Assembly (NCBI GenBank): GCA_022709385.1
Contig: JAKLIX010000005.1
Coordinates: 1-64,000 of the forward strand
Source: Bacteroidota bacterium
Lineage (GTDB): Bacteria > Bacteroidota > Bacteroidia > Bacteroidales > CAIXZF01
Length of the DNA: 64,000 bases
Direction of reading: 5' to 3'
In this document: positions 7,847-15,900 of the stretch, piece by piece
Position numbering within the stretch: position 1 is the stretch's first letter
Layout of the letters: each line of letters begins with the position of its first letter
Translations under genes and position numbers: made by a program
Notes under the pieces: generated by a model
The model's input: the letters and a program-made list of their open reading frames with translations, nothing else
Databases searched by the model: none
Told to the model about the DNA's origin: nothing

Positions 7847-8046
7847 GTGTTTCTCTGTCTTCCCACTCACACCGGGAGAAAAATAAAGTATGTAAATATT
7901 GACCGTGACATTCGCCCTGCCAGCCTGAAAGAAGCTTTTTATAAACTCGAGATGAGCAGGGTCATCTCACTTGCACAGCACACAACTTCACAAAATATCC
8001 CATTGACAACGCATATGAGTACTGATATATTGAAAGCCTTCTTTTT
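7847..8046 (+). pseudogene. fragment of a DUF4143-type AAA ATPase (C-terminal half)
   Basis: Encodes KIKYVNIDRDIRPASLKEAFYKLEM followed by SRVISLAQHTTSQNIPLTTH and ILKAFFL. This is the segment near the DUF4143 domain of the large Bacteroidota family of P-loop ATPases with DUF4143. Homology stops at FFL, exactly where repeat copy C begins. There is no start, no P-loop and no proper C-terminus. A piece from the N-terminus of the same kind of protein lies downstream at 8342. Confidence 0.65.
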
Positions 8047-8106
8047 ATACCGAAAGAACACAGGAACACAAAAAAAAGTGTTCACGGCGTCATCGGTATC
8101 TGAATC
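8047..8106 (+). repeat. short interspersed repeat, copy C
   Basis: Near-identical inverted copy of 703-772 and related to 2139-2205. It abuts both the end of the ATPase fragment and the left terminal repeat of the longer element at 8107. Confidence 0.75.
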
Positions 8107-8313
8107 TATACCGACACTGAATGAGTTTGCGGGAAAATTACGATCCAGGGGTGTACGGCATTACTCAAACTTAACTGTTTCTTGACAGCAGTGTGAAACA
8201 GTGGTGTTTTGAACCAGTAATACCGTACACCGCTCTAAAGACCTTTTAGTGAAGACCCACTATGTGTCGGTATAAACAGCTTTGCATTCGCAAACCTGTC
8301 AAGTATGAGTATA
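8107..8313 (+). repeat. MITE-like non-coding repeat, copy 1
   Basis: Bounded by perfect 11-bp terminal inverted repeats TATACCGACAC (8107-8117) and GTGTCGGTATA (8264-8274). Inside is a second inverted pair, GTGTACGGCATTACT (8151-8165) and AGTAATACCGTACAC (8216-8230), 14 of 15 complementary. Similarity to copy 2 (11337-11540) runs about 40 bases past the right terminal repeat. No coding capacity. Confidence 0.8.
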
Positions 8314-8341
8314 ATATGCAAAATCACAATTGTGTTTTAGC

Positions 8342-8490
8342 ATGAAAAGGGATATTATCCAATTGTTTATCGAATGGAAAAGCCGCAATAAATGGACCTT
8401 TGATCGTAAAGGGTGCCCGGCAGGTTGGCAAGACCTACTCCATTCTCGAATTTGCTCAGATTCACTTCGAAGACTCAGTAAGTAATTTTA
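8342..8490 (+). pseudogene. N-terminal fragment of a DUF4143-type AAA ATPase, frameshifted
   Basis: ATG 8342 gives MKRDIIQLFIEWKSRNK. After a frame change near 8390 the sequence continues NGPLIVKGARQVGKTYSILEF, a typical start of this family with the Walker A motif GARQVGKT. Recognisable homology ends after SVSNF around 8490. The protein is truncated and out of frame, so not functional. Whether it and the fragment at 7847 come from one gene cannot be settled, but their order is swapped relative to an intact gene. Confidence 0.7.
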
Positions 8491-8682
8491 CACAGGGATT
8501 CGCTTTAATACTGATCTGCCATCAGAATGCGTATTCAAGACGAAGGTCCGCTCAGGCCATCAATCCGGAGAAATTTCTGTCCGCCTTATTTCTTTGCCAT
8601 TATATATGCTACACCAGCTACCAAGACTACCTGAAACGCAGCAGGCTTAATCACGCCTAAACTGGCACTTGCAGCAACCGCC

Positions 8683-10458
8683 TCATTCCTCCGAACTTTC
8701 CCTGATCATTTCGCGGTAGGCGCTGAAGACATTGGCACGGGAGACAAAGCCCACATATTTGCCATGGTCGAGTACGGGCAGGTTGTAGTTTTCGGTATCG
8801 TGGAATTTACGGGCCACCTCCTCCATGGATTCGCCGAGCTGGACCACGGGATCGGGCATATACATAAGGTCGGAGATCAACACCCTGCCGTAGAGTTCCG
8901 GCTTGAACAGGATTTCGCGGACATCATTGATAAAGACCACGCCCTGGAAGTTGTTCTCTTTATCCACCACGGGAAAGACATTGCGCTGTGATTTAGCGAC
9001 CTCCTTCACCAGGTCGCCCAGGTAGCCGCGGATGTTCACCGTATTGAAATTGGTTTCGATGAGATTATCGATCCGCAGCTGGGAGAGCACGGCCTTGTCC
9101 CTGTTGCGGGAGATCAGTTTTCCGGCCTCGGCCAGGCGTTTTGCATACACGGAATGCGGTTCGAAATAATTGATGGTGAGGTAGGCAATGGTGGCGGTGA
9201 TCATCAGGGGAATGAGCAGTTCGTAACCGTCGGTCATTTCTGCTATGAGGAAGATGGCGGTCAGCGGGGCATGCATCACTCCGGCCATGAGGCCTGCCAT
9301 TCCCACCAGGCTGAAGTTTTTTTCCGAAAGATTACCCAGACGGGTGAGGTTTACCACTCCGGCAAAGAAAAAACCCGTCATGCCGCCCACGAAGAGTGTC
9401 GGAGCGAAAACGCCGCCCACGCCGCCGGCACCGGTGGTTACCGACATGGCCACGACCTTGAGCAGGACAATGACGAAGAGGATCAGCAGGAAAGTCCAAC
9501 TTCCGGGCAGCACATCCTGAAACAGGCTGCCGCTCAGCAGCTTGTCGCCCTGGCCCCGGAGCAGATCTGCCAGCCACAGGTAACCTTCGCCAAAGAGCGG
9601 AGGGAATAAAAACACCAGGATGCTGAGGATGAGACCACCGGCCACGGCTCTTTTCAGGGGGGTGCCCGTACGGCTGAAAAGCCCTTCAATCCAATGATTC
9701 GCACGGGAGAAATACAGGGAGATGAAGCCGGCCATCACGCCGAGGACAATAAAATACGGTATCTCCGTAAAGCGGTATGATTCGGTCAGGGTGATGCTGA
9801 ACAGCACCTCCTTCCCCATCAGGAGGGCCGCCAGGGTGGCGCCGGTGATGGCGGAGATCAGGAGCGGGATGAGGGATGCCATGGTGAGGTCGAGCATCAG
9901 CACCTCCAGGGCAAAGACCACCCCGGCGATGGGGGCCTTGAAGATACCCGCAATGGCACCTGCCGCTCCGCAGCCGATTAATAAGACAATATACTTGTAT
10001 TCCAGCCTGAAAAGCTGTCCGAGCGAAGATCCGATGGCCGAACCGCTTAACACGATGGGAGCCTCCAGTCCGACCGAGCCTCCGAAGCCGATGGTAAGCG
10101 TACTGCCTGCCATGCTGTTGACCGTGTCACGGAGGCCGAGCTTTCCCCTGTGCTGTGAGATCGCCAGTAAGATCCGGCTGATGCCGTGGCGGATATCCTG
10201 TTTGAACCAGTAACGCGTCAGCAGATACACGATGATGATCCCGATCAGGGGGTACAACAATATCAGGAAATTAAACCGCAGGAAACTGATCTCTCCCGTC
10301 AGGAAGACCCCCAGGTAATGCACCGCATTTTTGAGGATCACGGCGGCTATCCCGGCAAGCAGTCCGGTGCATATGCTCAGGACCAATACCAGCCTGCGGT
10401 GGCTCAGTCTGCGGTTGCGGAAAGCCTGCAGGCGACCGGTGATATTTTGAAAATTCAC
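8683..10458 (-). CDS. ClC-family chloride channel/transporter with CBS pair
   Basis: About 591 residues from GTG 10458; the frame extends to 10563, but that part overlaps the divergent promoter region and lacks family sequence. ClC membrane domain to ~440, with many hydrophobic helices and signature segments GFGGSVGLEAPIV, GIFKAPIAGVVFALE, TTGAGGVGGVFAPTLF and MAGVMHAPLTAIFLIAEMT. Two CBS domains follow (~475-590; VFPVVDKENNFQGVV, NLPVLDHGKYVGFV), which in this family bind nucleotides and regulate gating. The canonical GSGIP and GREGP motifs are altered, as in many bacterial ClC paralogues. The glutamate after GL is kept. Divergent from exonuclease III. Confidence 0.9.
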   Translation of the reverse strand: MNFQNITGRLQAFRNRRLSHRRLVLVLSICTGLLAGIAAVILKNAVHYLGVFLTGEISFLRFNFLILLYPLIGIIIVYLLTRYWFKQDIRHGISRILLAISQHRGKLGLRDTVNSMAGSTLTIGFGGSVGLEAPIVLSGSAIGSSLGQLFRLEYKYIVLLIGCGAAGAIAGIFKAPIAGVVFALEVLMLDLTMASLIPLLISAITGATLAALLMGKEVLFSITLTESYRFTEIPYFIVLGVMAGFISLYFSRANHWIEGLFSRTGTPLKRAVAGGLILSILVFLFPPLFGEGYLWLADLLRGQGDKLLSGSLFQDVLPGSWTFLLILFVIVLLKVVAMSVTTGAGGVGGVFAPTLFVGGMTGFFFAGVVNLTRLGNLSEKNFSLVGMAGLMAGVMHAPLTAIFLIAEMTDGYELLIPLMITATIAYLTINYFEPHSVYAKRLAEAGKLISRNRDKAVLSQLRIDNLIETNFNTVNIRGYLGDLVKEVAKSQRNVFPVVDKENNFQGVVFINDVREILFKPELYGRVLISDLMYMPDPVVQLGESMEEVARKFHDTENYNLPVLDHGKYVGFVSRANVFSAYREMIRESSEE

Positions 10459-10462
10459 GGGA

Positions 10463-10470
10463 CAAATGTA
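10463..10470 (-). promoter_or_regulatory. -7 box TACATTTG for the ClC gene
   Basis: Exact TAnnTTTG match on the reverse strand. It ends only 4 bases before the GTG chosen as start, implying a leaderless transcript or a start further in. Confidence 0.5.
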
Positions 10471-10487
10471 ATATTTCCGTGGTTTTT

Positions 10488-10495
10488 TAATTTTG
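10488..10495 (+). promoter_or_regulatory. -7 box TAATTTTG for exonuclease III
   Basis: Exact TAnnTTTG match 45 bases before the ATG at 10541, in the 82-bp divergent spacer shared with the ClC gene. Confidence 0.55.
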
Positions 10496-10540
10496 CATGG
10501 AATGGATTCCGCGGGGTGCAGGGGTAAAAAAAATAAATCA

Positions 10541-11317
10541 ATGCAAACAAAAAAAATCATCACCTACAATGTCAACGGCATCCGGGCGGCCATGGAGAAG
10601 GGCCTGCTGGAATGGATACTGCAGAGCGGAGCGGATATCGTCTGCCTCCAGGAAACCAAGGCCCAACCCGATCAGATCCCCGTGCTGGCGTTTTCGAAGG
10701 CCGGGTTTCGGTCTTATTGGTTTTCGGCCCAGAAAAAGGGATACAGCGGGGTTGGCATCCTGACCAGGGAAGAACCCGACCATGTGGAATACGGGATGGG
10801 GATTCCGCTGTATGACTATGAGGGCAGGGCGATCAGGGCCGATTTCGGGGATGTTTCCGTCATGTCGGTGTATCATCCTTCGGGTTCGAGCGGGGAAGAA
10901 CGCCAGGATTTCAAGATGACCTGGCTTGACCGTTTCCTGCATTACAGCCTGTTGCTGCGGGAGGAGCGGCCAAAGCTGCTGGTTTCGGGCGATTTCAACA
11001 TCTGCCACAAGGCGATCGACATCCACGATCCGGTGAGGAATGCCACCAGTTCGGGTTTTTTACCGGAAGAAAGGGAATGGATGAGCCGCTTCCTGGAAAG
11101 CGGATATACCGACACCTTCAGGTATTTCCATCCGGATCAGGCACATCAGTATACCTGGTGGAGTTTCCGGGCCAATGCCAGAGCCAAGAACCTGGGCTGG
11201 CGCATCGACTACCACATGGCGACCATGAACCTCAACGACCGCCTGCTATCCGCCCGCATTCTACCCGAAGCCAGGCACTCCGACCATTGCCCGGTAATGC
11301 TGGAGATGAAGCTCTGA
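10541..11317 (+). CDS. xth: exodeoxyribonuclease III / AP endonuclease
   Basis: 258 residues from ATG 10541, where the family sequence begins ([17 protein letters not shown]); the upstream frame is not conserved-looking. All Exo III motifs are present: [16 protein letters not shown] with the metal-binding Glu, [60 protein letters not shown] and the final HSDHCPVM catalytic His/Asp. It removes 3' blocking groups and cuts at abasic sites in base excision repair. Length is normal for the family. Confidence 0.95.
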   Translation: MQTKKIITYNVNGIRAAMEKGLLEWILQSGADIVCLQETKAQPDQIPVLAFSKAGFRSYWFSAQKKGYSGVGILTREEPDHVEYGMGIPLYDYEGRAIRADFGDVSVMSVYHPSGSSGEERQDFKMTWLDRFLHYSLLLREERPKLLVSGDFNICHKAIDIHDPVRNATSSGFLPEEREWMSRFLESGYTDTFRYFHPDQAHQYTWWSFRANARAKNLGWRIDYHMATMNLNDRLLSARILPEARHSDHCPVMLEMKL

Positions 11318-11336
11318 AAAAGTCCGGGGCTATCCG

Positions 11337-11540
11337 TACCGACACGGAGTGAGTTTTCGGGAAAATTACGATCCAGGGGTGTACGGCATTACTCAAACTT
11401 AAAGGTTCTTGACAGCAGTGTGAAACAGTGGTGTTTAGAACCAGTAATACCGTACACCGCTCTGAAGATCTTTTACTGAAGACCCACTATGTGTCGGTAT
11501 AAACAGCTTTGCATGCGCAAACCTGTCAAGTATGAATATA
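11337..11540 (+). repeat. MITE-like non-coding repeat, copy 2
   Basis: Direct repeat of 8109-8313 with few differences and one small indel. Terminal repeats TACCGACAC (11337-11345) and GTGTCGGTA (11491-11499). The left end is 20 bases after the exonuclease stop; the short hairpin repeat that precedes copy 1 is absent here. Confidence 0.8.
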
Positions 11541-11545
11541 AATTG

Positions 11546-11701
11546 AAGCCCTTCGGGCTTGCCCGGCAAAGACCCGGAAGACATGATTCTCAACTTTTTA
11601 AACCCGGAAAAGCAAAAAACCCCGAAGGGGTTAAAAATGAATAGCTCCGGGTACAACCCGGGGTATATGCGACCCCCAAACATCACAAGCCTGAAGGGCT
11701 T
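11546..11701. repeat. REP-like cluster of GC palindromes
   Basis: Four short palindromes in a row: AAGCCCTTCGGGCTT (11546-11560), AACCCCGAAGGGGTT (11618-11632), CTCCGGGTACAACCCGGGG (11645-11663) and AAGCCTGAAGGGCTT (11687-11701). The pattern resembles the intergenic palindromic repeats common in Bacteroidota. With the repeat before it, this fills 11318-11726. Confidence 0.65.
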
Positions 11702-11726
11702 GAATATTCCCTTATAATGAAATCCT

Positions 11727-11734
11727 TATCTTTG
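11727..11734 (+). promoter_or_regulatory. -7 box TATCTTTG for the OmpA-type gene
   Basis: Exact TAnnTTTG match, 22 bases before the ATG at 11757. Confidence 0.6.
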
Positions 11735-11756
11735 CTCCCTCAAACAAATTGACCAC

Positions 11757-12773
11757 ATGAACCACAGCATTCTTTTCAGAAACCTGGCTATCAGTATTTT
11801 ATTCCTTGTCCTGTTTTCATCCTGCGGGGTGATCAAAAAATACCGGACGATTGGCAAAGATTACGAAAATTGCCTTCAGGACAAGGACAAGCTTGAAAAG
11901 CAGTACACCAAGGCCCTGGACGAACTCAAGGAAAACGAGGCCCGCCTGTCGCGTTTTGCATTTGAACTCAAGCAGTTCAAACAGGAAAATGACCAGCTGA
12001 AAAGCGACCTGTTTTATGCCCAGTCCGACCTGAAAGAATTACGGGAGCAGCATGAAGCACTGAGAGTAAGCAGCAATACCTCAGCCCTGGGGAGTGAAAA
12101 GGAAATCCGGCAACTCTTAAAGGACCTTGATAAGAACAAGTCCCTGCAGATACAGCGGGAAGACGAACTGAAGAAACTGAACGAGCAACTCGACGACAAG
12201 GAAAAGAACATTGAAAAGATGACGGCTAAACTGCAGGAGAAGGAAAAGCGGGTGAACGAACTGGAGCGCATCCTGTTTACGAAGGATTCCGTGGTACATG
12301 CTTTGCGGAAGAGCGTGGATGCTGCACTGCTTGGTTATACCGGCAAAGACCTGACCGTTTATGTGAAGAACGGAAAAGTGTATGTGTCACTTGAAGAAAG
12401 CCTGTTATTCGCCACGGCGAGCTGGCAGGTGAATCCCAAAGGGGTTGAAGCCATCAGGAAGCTCGGCAGGGTATTGAAAGAGAATCCCGAAATCAACATC
12501 ATGGTGGAAGGACATACCGACAATGTTCCTTATACAGGGAGCGGACAACTGAAGGACAACTGGGATCTGAGCGTCATGCGCGCCACCTCGGTGGCCCGCA
12601 TCCTTTTGGATGACAGCGGGATACAGGCTTCCAGGGTCACCACCTCCGGAAGAAGTGAGTATAATCCTGTGGATCAGGCGAATACCAAAGAAGCACGGGC
12701 AAAAAACAGGAGGACTGAGATTATTCTCAGCCCGAAACTGGATGAGTTGTTCAGGATACTTGAATCACATTAA
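11757..12773 (+). CDS. OmpA-family lipoprotein with long coiled coil
   Basis: 338 residues. Lipoprotein signal with lipobox LFSSC (Cys about 23). Long charged coiled coil ~40-185 (KDKLEKQYTKALDELKENEARL and similar heptads). C-terminal OmpA/MotB peptidoglycan-binding domain ~200-335, with VEGHTDNVPY, NWDLSVMRATSVARIL and AKNRRTEI. The architecture suits a protein anchored in the outer membrane that reaches across the periplasm to grip the cell wall. It has its own promoter box and is followed by tRNA-Val. Confidence 0.9.
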   Translation: MNHSILFRNLAISILFLVLFSSCGVIKKYRTIGKDYENCLQDKDKLEKQYTKALDELKENEARLSRFAFELKQFKQENDQLKSDLFYAQSDLKELREQHEALRVSSNTSALGSEKEIRQLLKDLDKNKSLQIQREDELKKLNEQLDDKEKNIEKMTAKLQEKEKRVNELERILFTKDSVVHALRKSVDAALLGYTGKDLTVYVKNGKVYVSLEESLLFATASWQVNPKGVEAIRKLGRVLKENPEINIMVEGHTDNVPYTGSGQLKDNWDLSVMRATSVARILLDDSGIQASRVTTSGRSEYNPVDQANTKEARAKNRRTEIILSPKLDELFRILESH

Positions 12774-12783
12774 ATATTTTTTT

Positions 12784-12791
12784 TACCTTTG
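12784..12791 (+). promoter_or_regulatory. -7 box TACCTTTG for tRNA-Val
   Basis: Exact TAnnTTTG, 12 bases before the tRNA 5' end. The other tRNA-Val in this window has the same box at the same distance. Confidence 0.65.
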
Positions 12792-12803
12792 CCCCTGCAA
12801 AGC

Positions 12804-12878
12804 GGGAGTTTAGCTCAGCTGGTTTAGAGCGCTTGTATCACACACAAGAGGTCGCTGGTTCGAATCCGGCATCTCCCA
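12804..12878 (+). tRNA. tRNA-Val (anticodon CAC)
   Basis: 75 nt cloverleaf: acceptor GGGAGTT/ATCTCCC with a T-T mismatch at pair 6, D stem GCTC/GAGC, anticodon stem CTTGT/ACAAG with loop ATCACAC, variable AGGTC, T arm GCTGG-TTCGAAT-CCGGC. CCA is not encoded. The loop has A32, which is unusual, and the anticodon reads GUG valine codons. Confidence 0.9.
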
Positions 12879-12891
12879 CAGAAACGGAAAG

Positions 12892-12922
12892 CAGACAGTG
12901 AGGTCACTGTCTGTTTTTTTTT
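12892..12922 (+). terminator. terminator of tRNA-Val(CAC)
   Basis: Perfect 9-bp stem CAGACAGTG (12892-12900) and CACTGTCTG (12905-12913) with a 4-base loop, then nine T residues. Confidence 0.9.
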
Positions 12923-12965
12923 CCACTCCGGTATAAAAAAAGGGAGATCCAAGCCTACCGCATCC

Positions 12966-15900
12966 TCACTTCAGCAGGGTAATCCAGCCATTTCTGACCT
13001 GGTCGGTCACCTTCCCTGCCCGACCTGTGCGGGTATATCTGATCAGGTAATAGTACACATCACACTTGGCGATTTCTCCCTGAAAAGTTCCGTCCCACCC
13101 GGTTTCAAGATTATCCGAAGTAAAGAGATGCTCGCCCCAGCGGTTAAAGATCAGCATTTCAAAGTTCTCAATTTCAACGCCTTTCGGCAGGAAGACATCA
13201 TTGACGCCATCGTTGTTCGGAGTAAACGAATTCGGGATCCAGAGTTCGCTGCATTCCATCAGCAGCAGGCTATCTGATGCCGGGCAGGCTTCATTGGTGA
13301 CCCTCACCCAATAATATCCGGGTTGTGTGACAAGCAGGAAATTCTCGGAACTGCCATCCGACCAGAGGCAGGAGGTAAAGTCGCCGTACAGGCTGAGGAA
13401 TTCTGATTCGCCGCTGCATAAATAGCGGTCGGGACCCAGGTTGATTTCAGGAGCTGCGATGACATGGACGAAGGCATTTGCCGTATCGGTGCAACCATCG
13501 GCATTCACCAGCAGCGTATACTGCAGGCTGAACAAGGGTCTGACGTTCATATGCTGCAGTGTCGAACCCGTATTCCAGAGGAAAGTCGAGGACGGAAGGC
13601 TGCTGGAGCCCCTGAGCACGTATGAATCCCCTTTGCAGACGGTAGTGTCGGCGGGATTGACCGTGGCCACCGGGTTGGGCCTGACATACAGGATAAGCGT
13701 ATCTGTTCCGCTACAATTACCGAAATGGCCGGTGACAGTGTAAAGCGTGGTGGTTTCAGGGCTTACAGATATCTGGGAGCCGTTCTGGCCGTTGCTCCAG
13801 GTAAAGGCAGTACCATAGAGGGAACTGCTGACCTGCAGTACCGTTGCAGCACCCTGGCAGATGGAGGGGTTTCCCGTCGTGATATTCACCACGGGGTCAG
13901 GGAAAACAGTCATCAGGACACTGTCGGCAGCGGTACATCCATCCACCGTACATTGCACACTGTAATACTGATTTAAAGGGAGTGTCAGTACCATGGTTGC
14001 GGCAGCGGGCCCATTGGTCCATTGCCAGAGCGGATTGAGCAGGTTGCAGGAGGCAGTGAGGCTGATGGTATCCTGGCTGCAGATTTGAGGTGCATCCGGG
14101 GTGATGGTGATTTCGGGGGAAGGTTTCACACTGACCAGGCGGTGGGCGGTATCCGAACATCCGTCGAGGCTTACGGTAAGCAGATACAGCGTTGTGGCAG
14201 AAGGTGAAACGTTAATTGTTGCGGTTTGAGCACCCGAACTCCAGGAGAACTGGGATGAGGGCAGGGTTGAAGTGGCAGTGAGTACGATATGGTCTCCGTT
14301 GCAGATCACCGTATCGGCGGGGACGATGCCGGCTTCCGGCCTGGGTTTCACACTTACCGTCACCTGGGCGGAATCCAGGCACTGGTCTTTTTCACCGCTT
14401 ACGAAATAGAGCGTGCTCGCCAGCGGATGGACCATCAGTGTAGCCGAGGTATCCCCGGTGTTCCATTGGTAATGAGTCCCGCCAAGCGTACTCGTTACCG
14501 ATAAAAGAACAGAATCACCGGCACAAATGACAGGATTAAGGGGATACACGCTGATATCGGGAGTTGGTTTCACCCCCACGTCGATGATATCACTGAGCCA
14601 TCGCTGGCAGCCATATGCCGTATCTACGGCCAGGATACGGAATTGGATGCCGGAGGTCAGGGGACCGGTTGGAAACACCATCACACTGTCGCAGTATGTG
14701 ATTTGAGGTGGTCCGAAGGGTTGATTCCCCGGGTAAGTGAACATCTGGTAGCTGATGCCCGGCTGGGGATAATTCAGTTGAATGTGCAGGCTGTCGCCGG
14801 CGCAAATCAATGCATTGGTCGTGGCCAGGTTCATGACCCTGGGCAGGCTGATCAGGCTCATCTCATAAGCGCAGAGCGGGCGGTTGAACAATCTGAGATC
14901 ATCCAGATCGCCCGTGTAATATTCATCAACGCCATAGGGATCCCGGCCGATTATCAGGTCTTTCTCGTCGGGCAGTATCAGTCCTGAAGCCACTGCCTGG
15001 CCGGTTTGGTGGTGATTGATGAAATAGCGGATATTGCTTCCGTCGAAGGTAAAGGCTGATATATTCCACTGGGTCAGCGGGAGGCTATAGCTGATGTTTT
15101 GGGTGAAGACCGTGGCCGGGGCATTTTTATATCCGAAATACATGCTATTGGATTGGAATCCGGCCCTGTACTGACACGGAGCTGCTGAGACTTCATTACT
15201 TTTACACAGCAGGCTTCCGTTTCCGGAACCCAGGTTATCCGCCCTGAGCCGTGCAAGGAAAGTGAAGCCGGTATGCGGGGATTTCAAGGCATTGGTATTT
15301 CTGACTCGCAGAAAAGCGTTTCCGTTGAAATGCACGGCCCGGCCCGGCAGGTTGTTGTGGTCGGCGGTAAAATCCACGCCGGTGTTGAGTGCTGTCTGAT
15401 AGAAGCCGCTCGAGTCGTTCAGGTTACCGTCGAAGGGATACCATGCGATCAGTCCGTTGGTGCTCGGATAAATGACATCCCCCAGGTCGAGTGGCAGGGG
15501 CTGGTAATTCAGGTTCATCGTGTCGCGGAAGAAACAACCCTCCGCCGAATTGGCTTCAAGCCAGTACTGGCCGCTGGCAGCGGGGGTGATGGAGGAGGCA
15601 GTGGAACCGTTCGACCAGAGATAGAAGGAGGAGGAAGGCGGTCCGTGAATGGTGTAGGCGTTTCCTGCACATAAGGCAGTGTCCGGTCCTATCGAGAAAG
15701 CGCCGTTAACCACGCTGACACTAATCTGATCCGTACATTGGGTATTGAGGCAGCTTACCGTCAGGTAGTACACAGTATTTCCCTGGGGGGTAACGGTAAT
15801 GGAAGGGGTAGTGTCGCCTGTCGACCAGAGGTATTGGCAGAGATCTTCAAACCCCGCCGTGATCGTGGTATGGATGCTCAGGTCATCTCCTTCACAGACG

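Noticed and set aside
703..8106. Composite transposon carrying everything between the inverted repeats
   Set aside because: No transposase gene is present and a third copy lies inside the interval, so a single composite element from 703 to 8106 is not supported.
9154..9609. His-rich reading frame opposite the ClC gene
   Set aside because: Antisense shadow of a well-supported membrane protein; the codon pattern follows the ClC strand.
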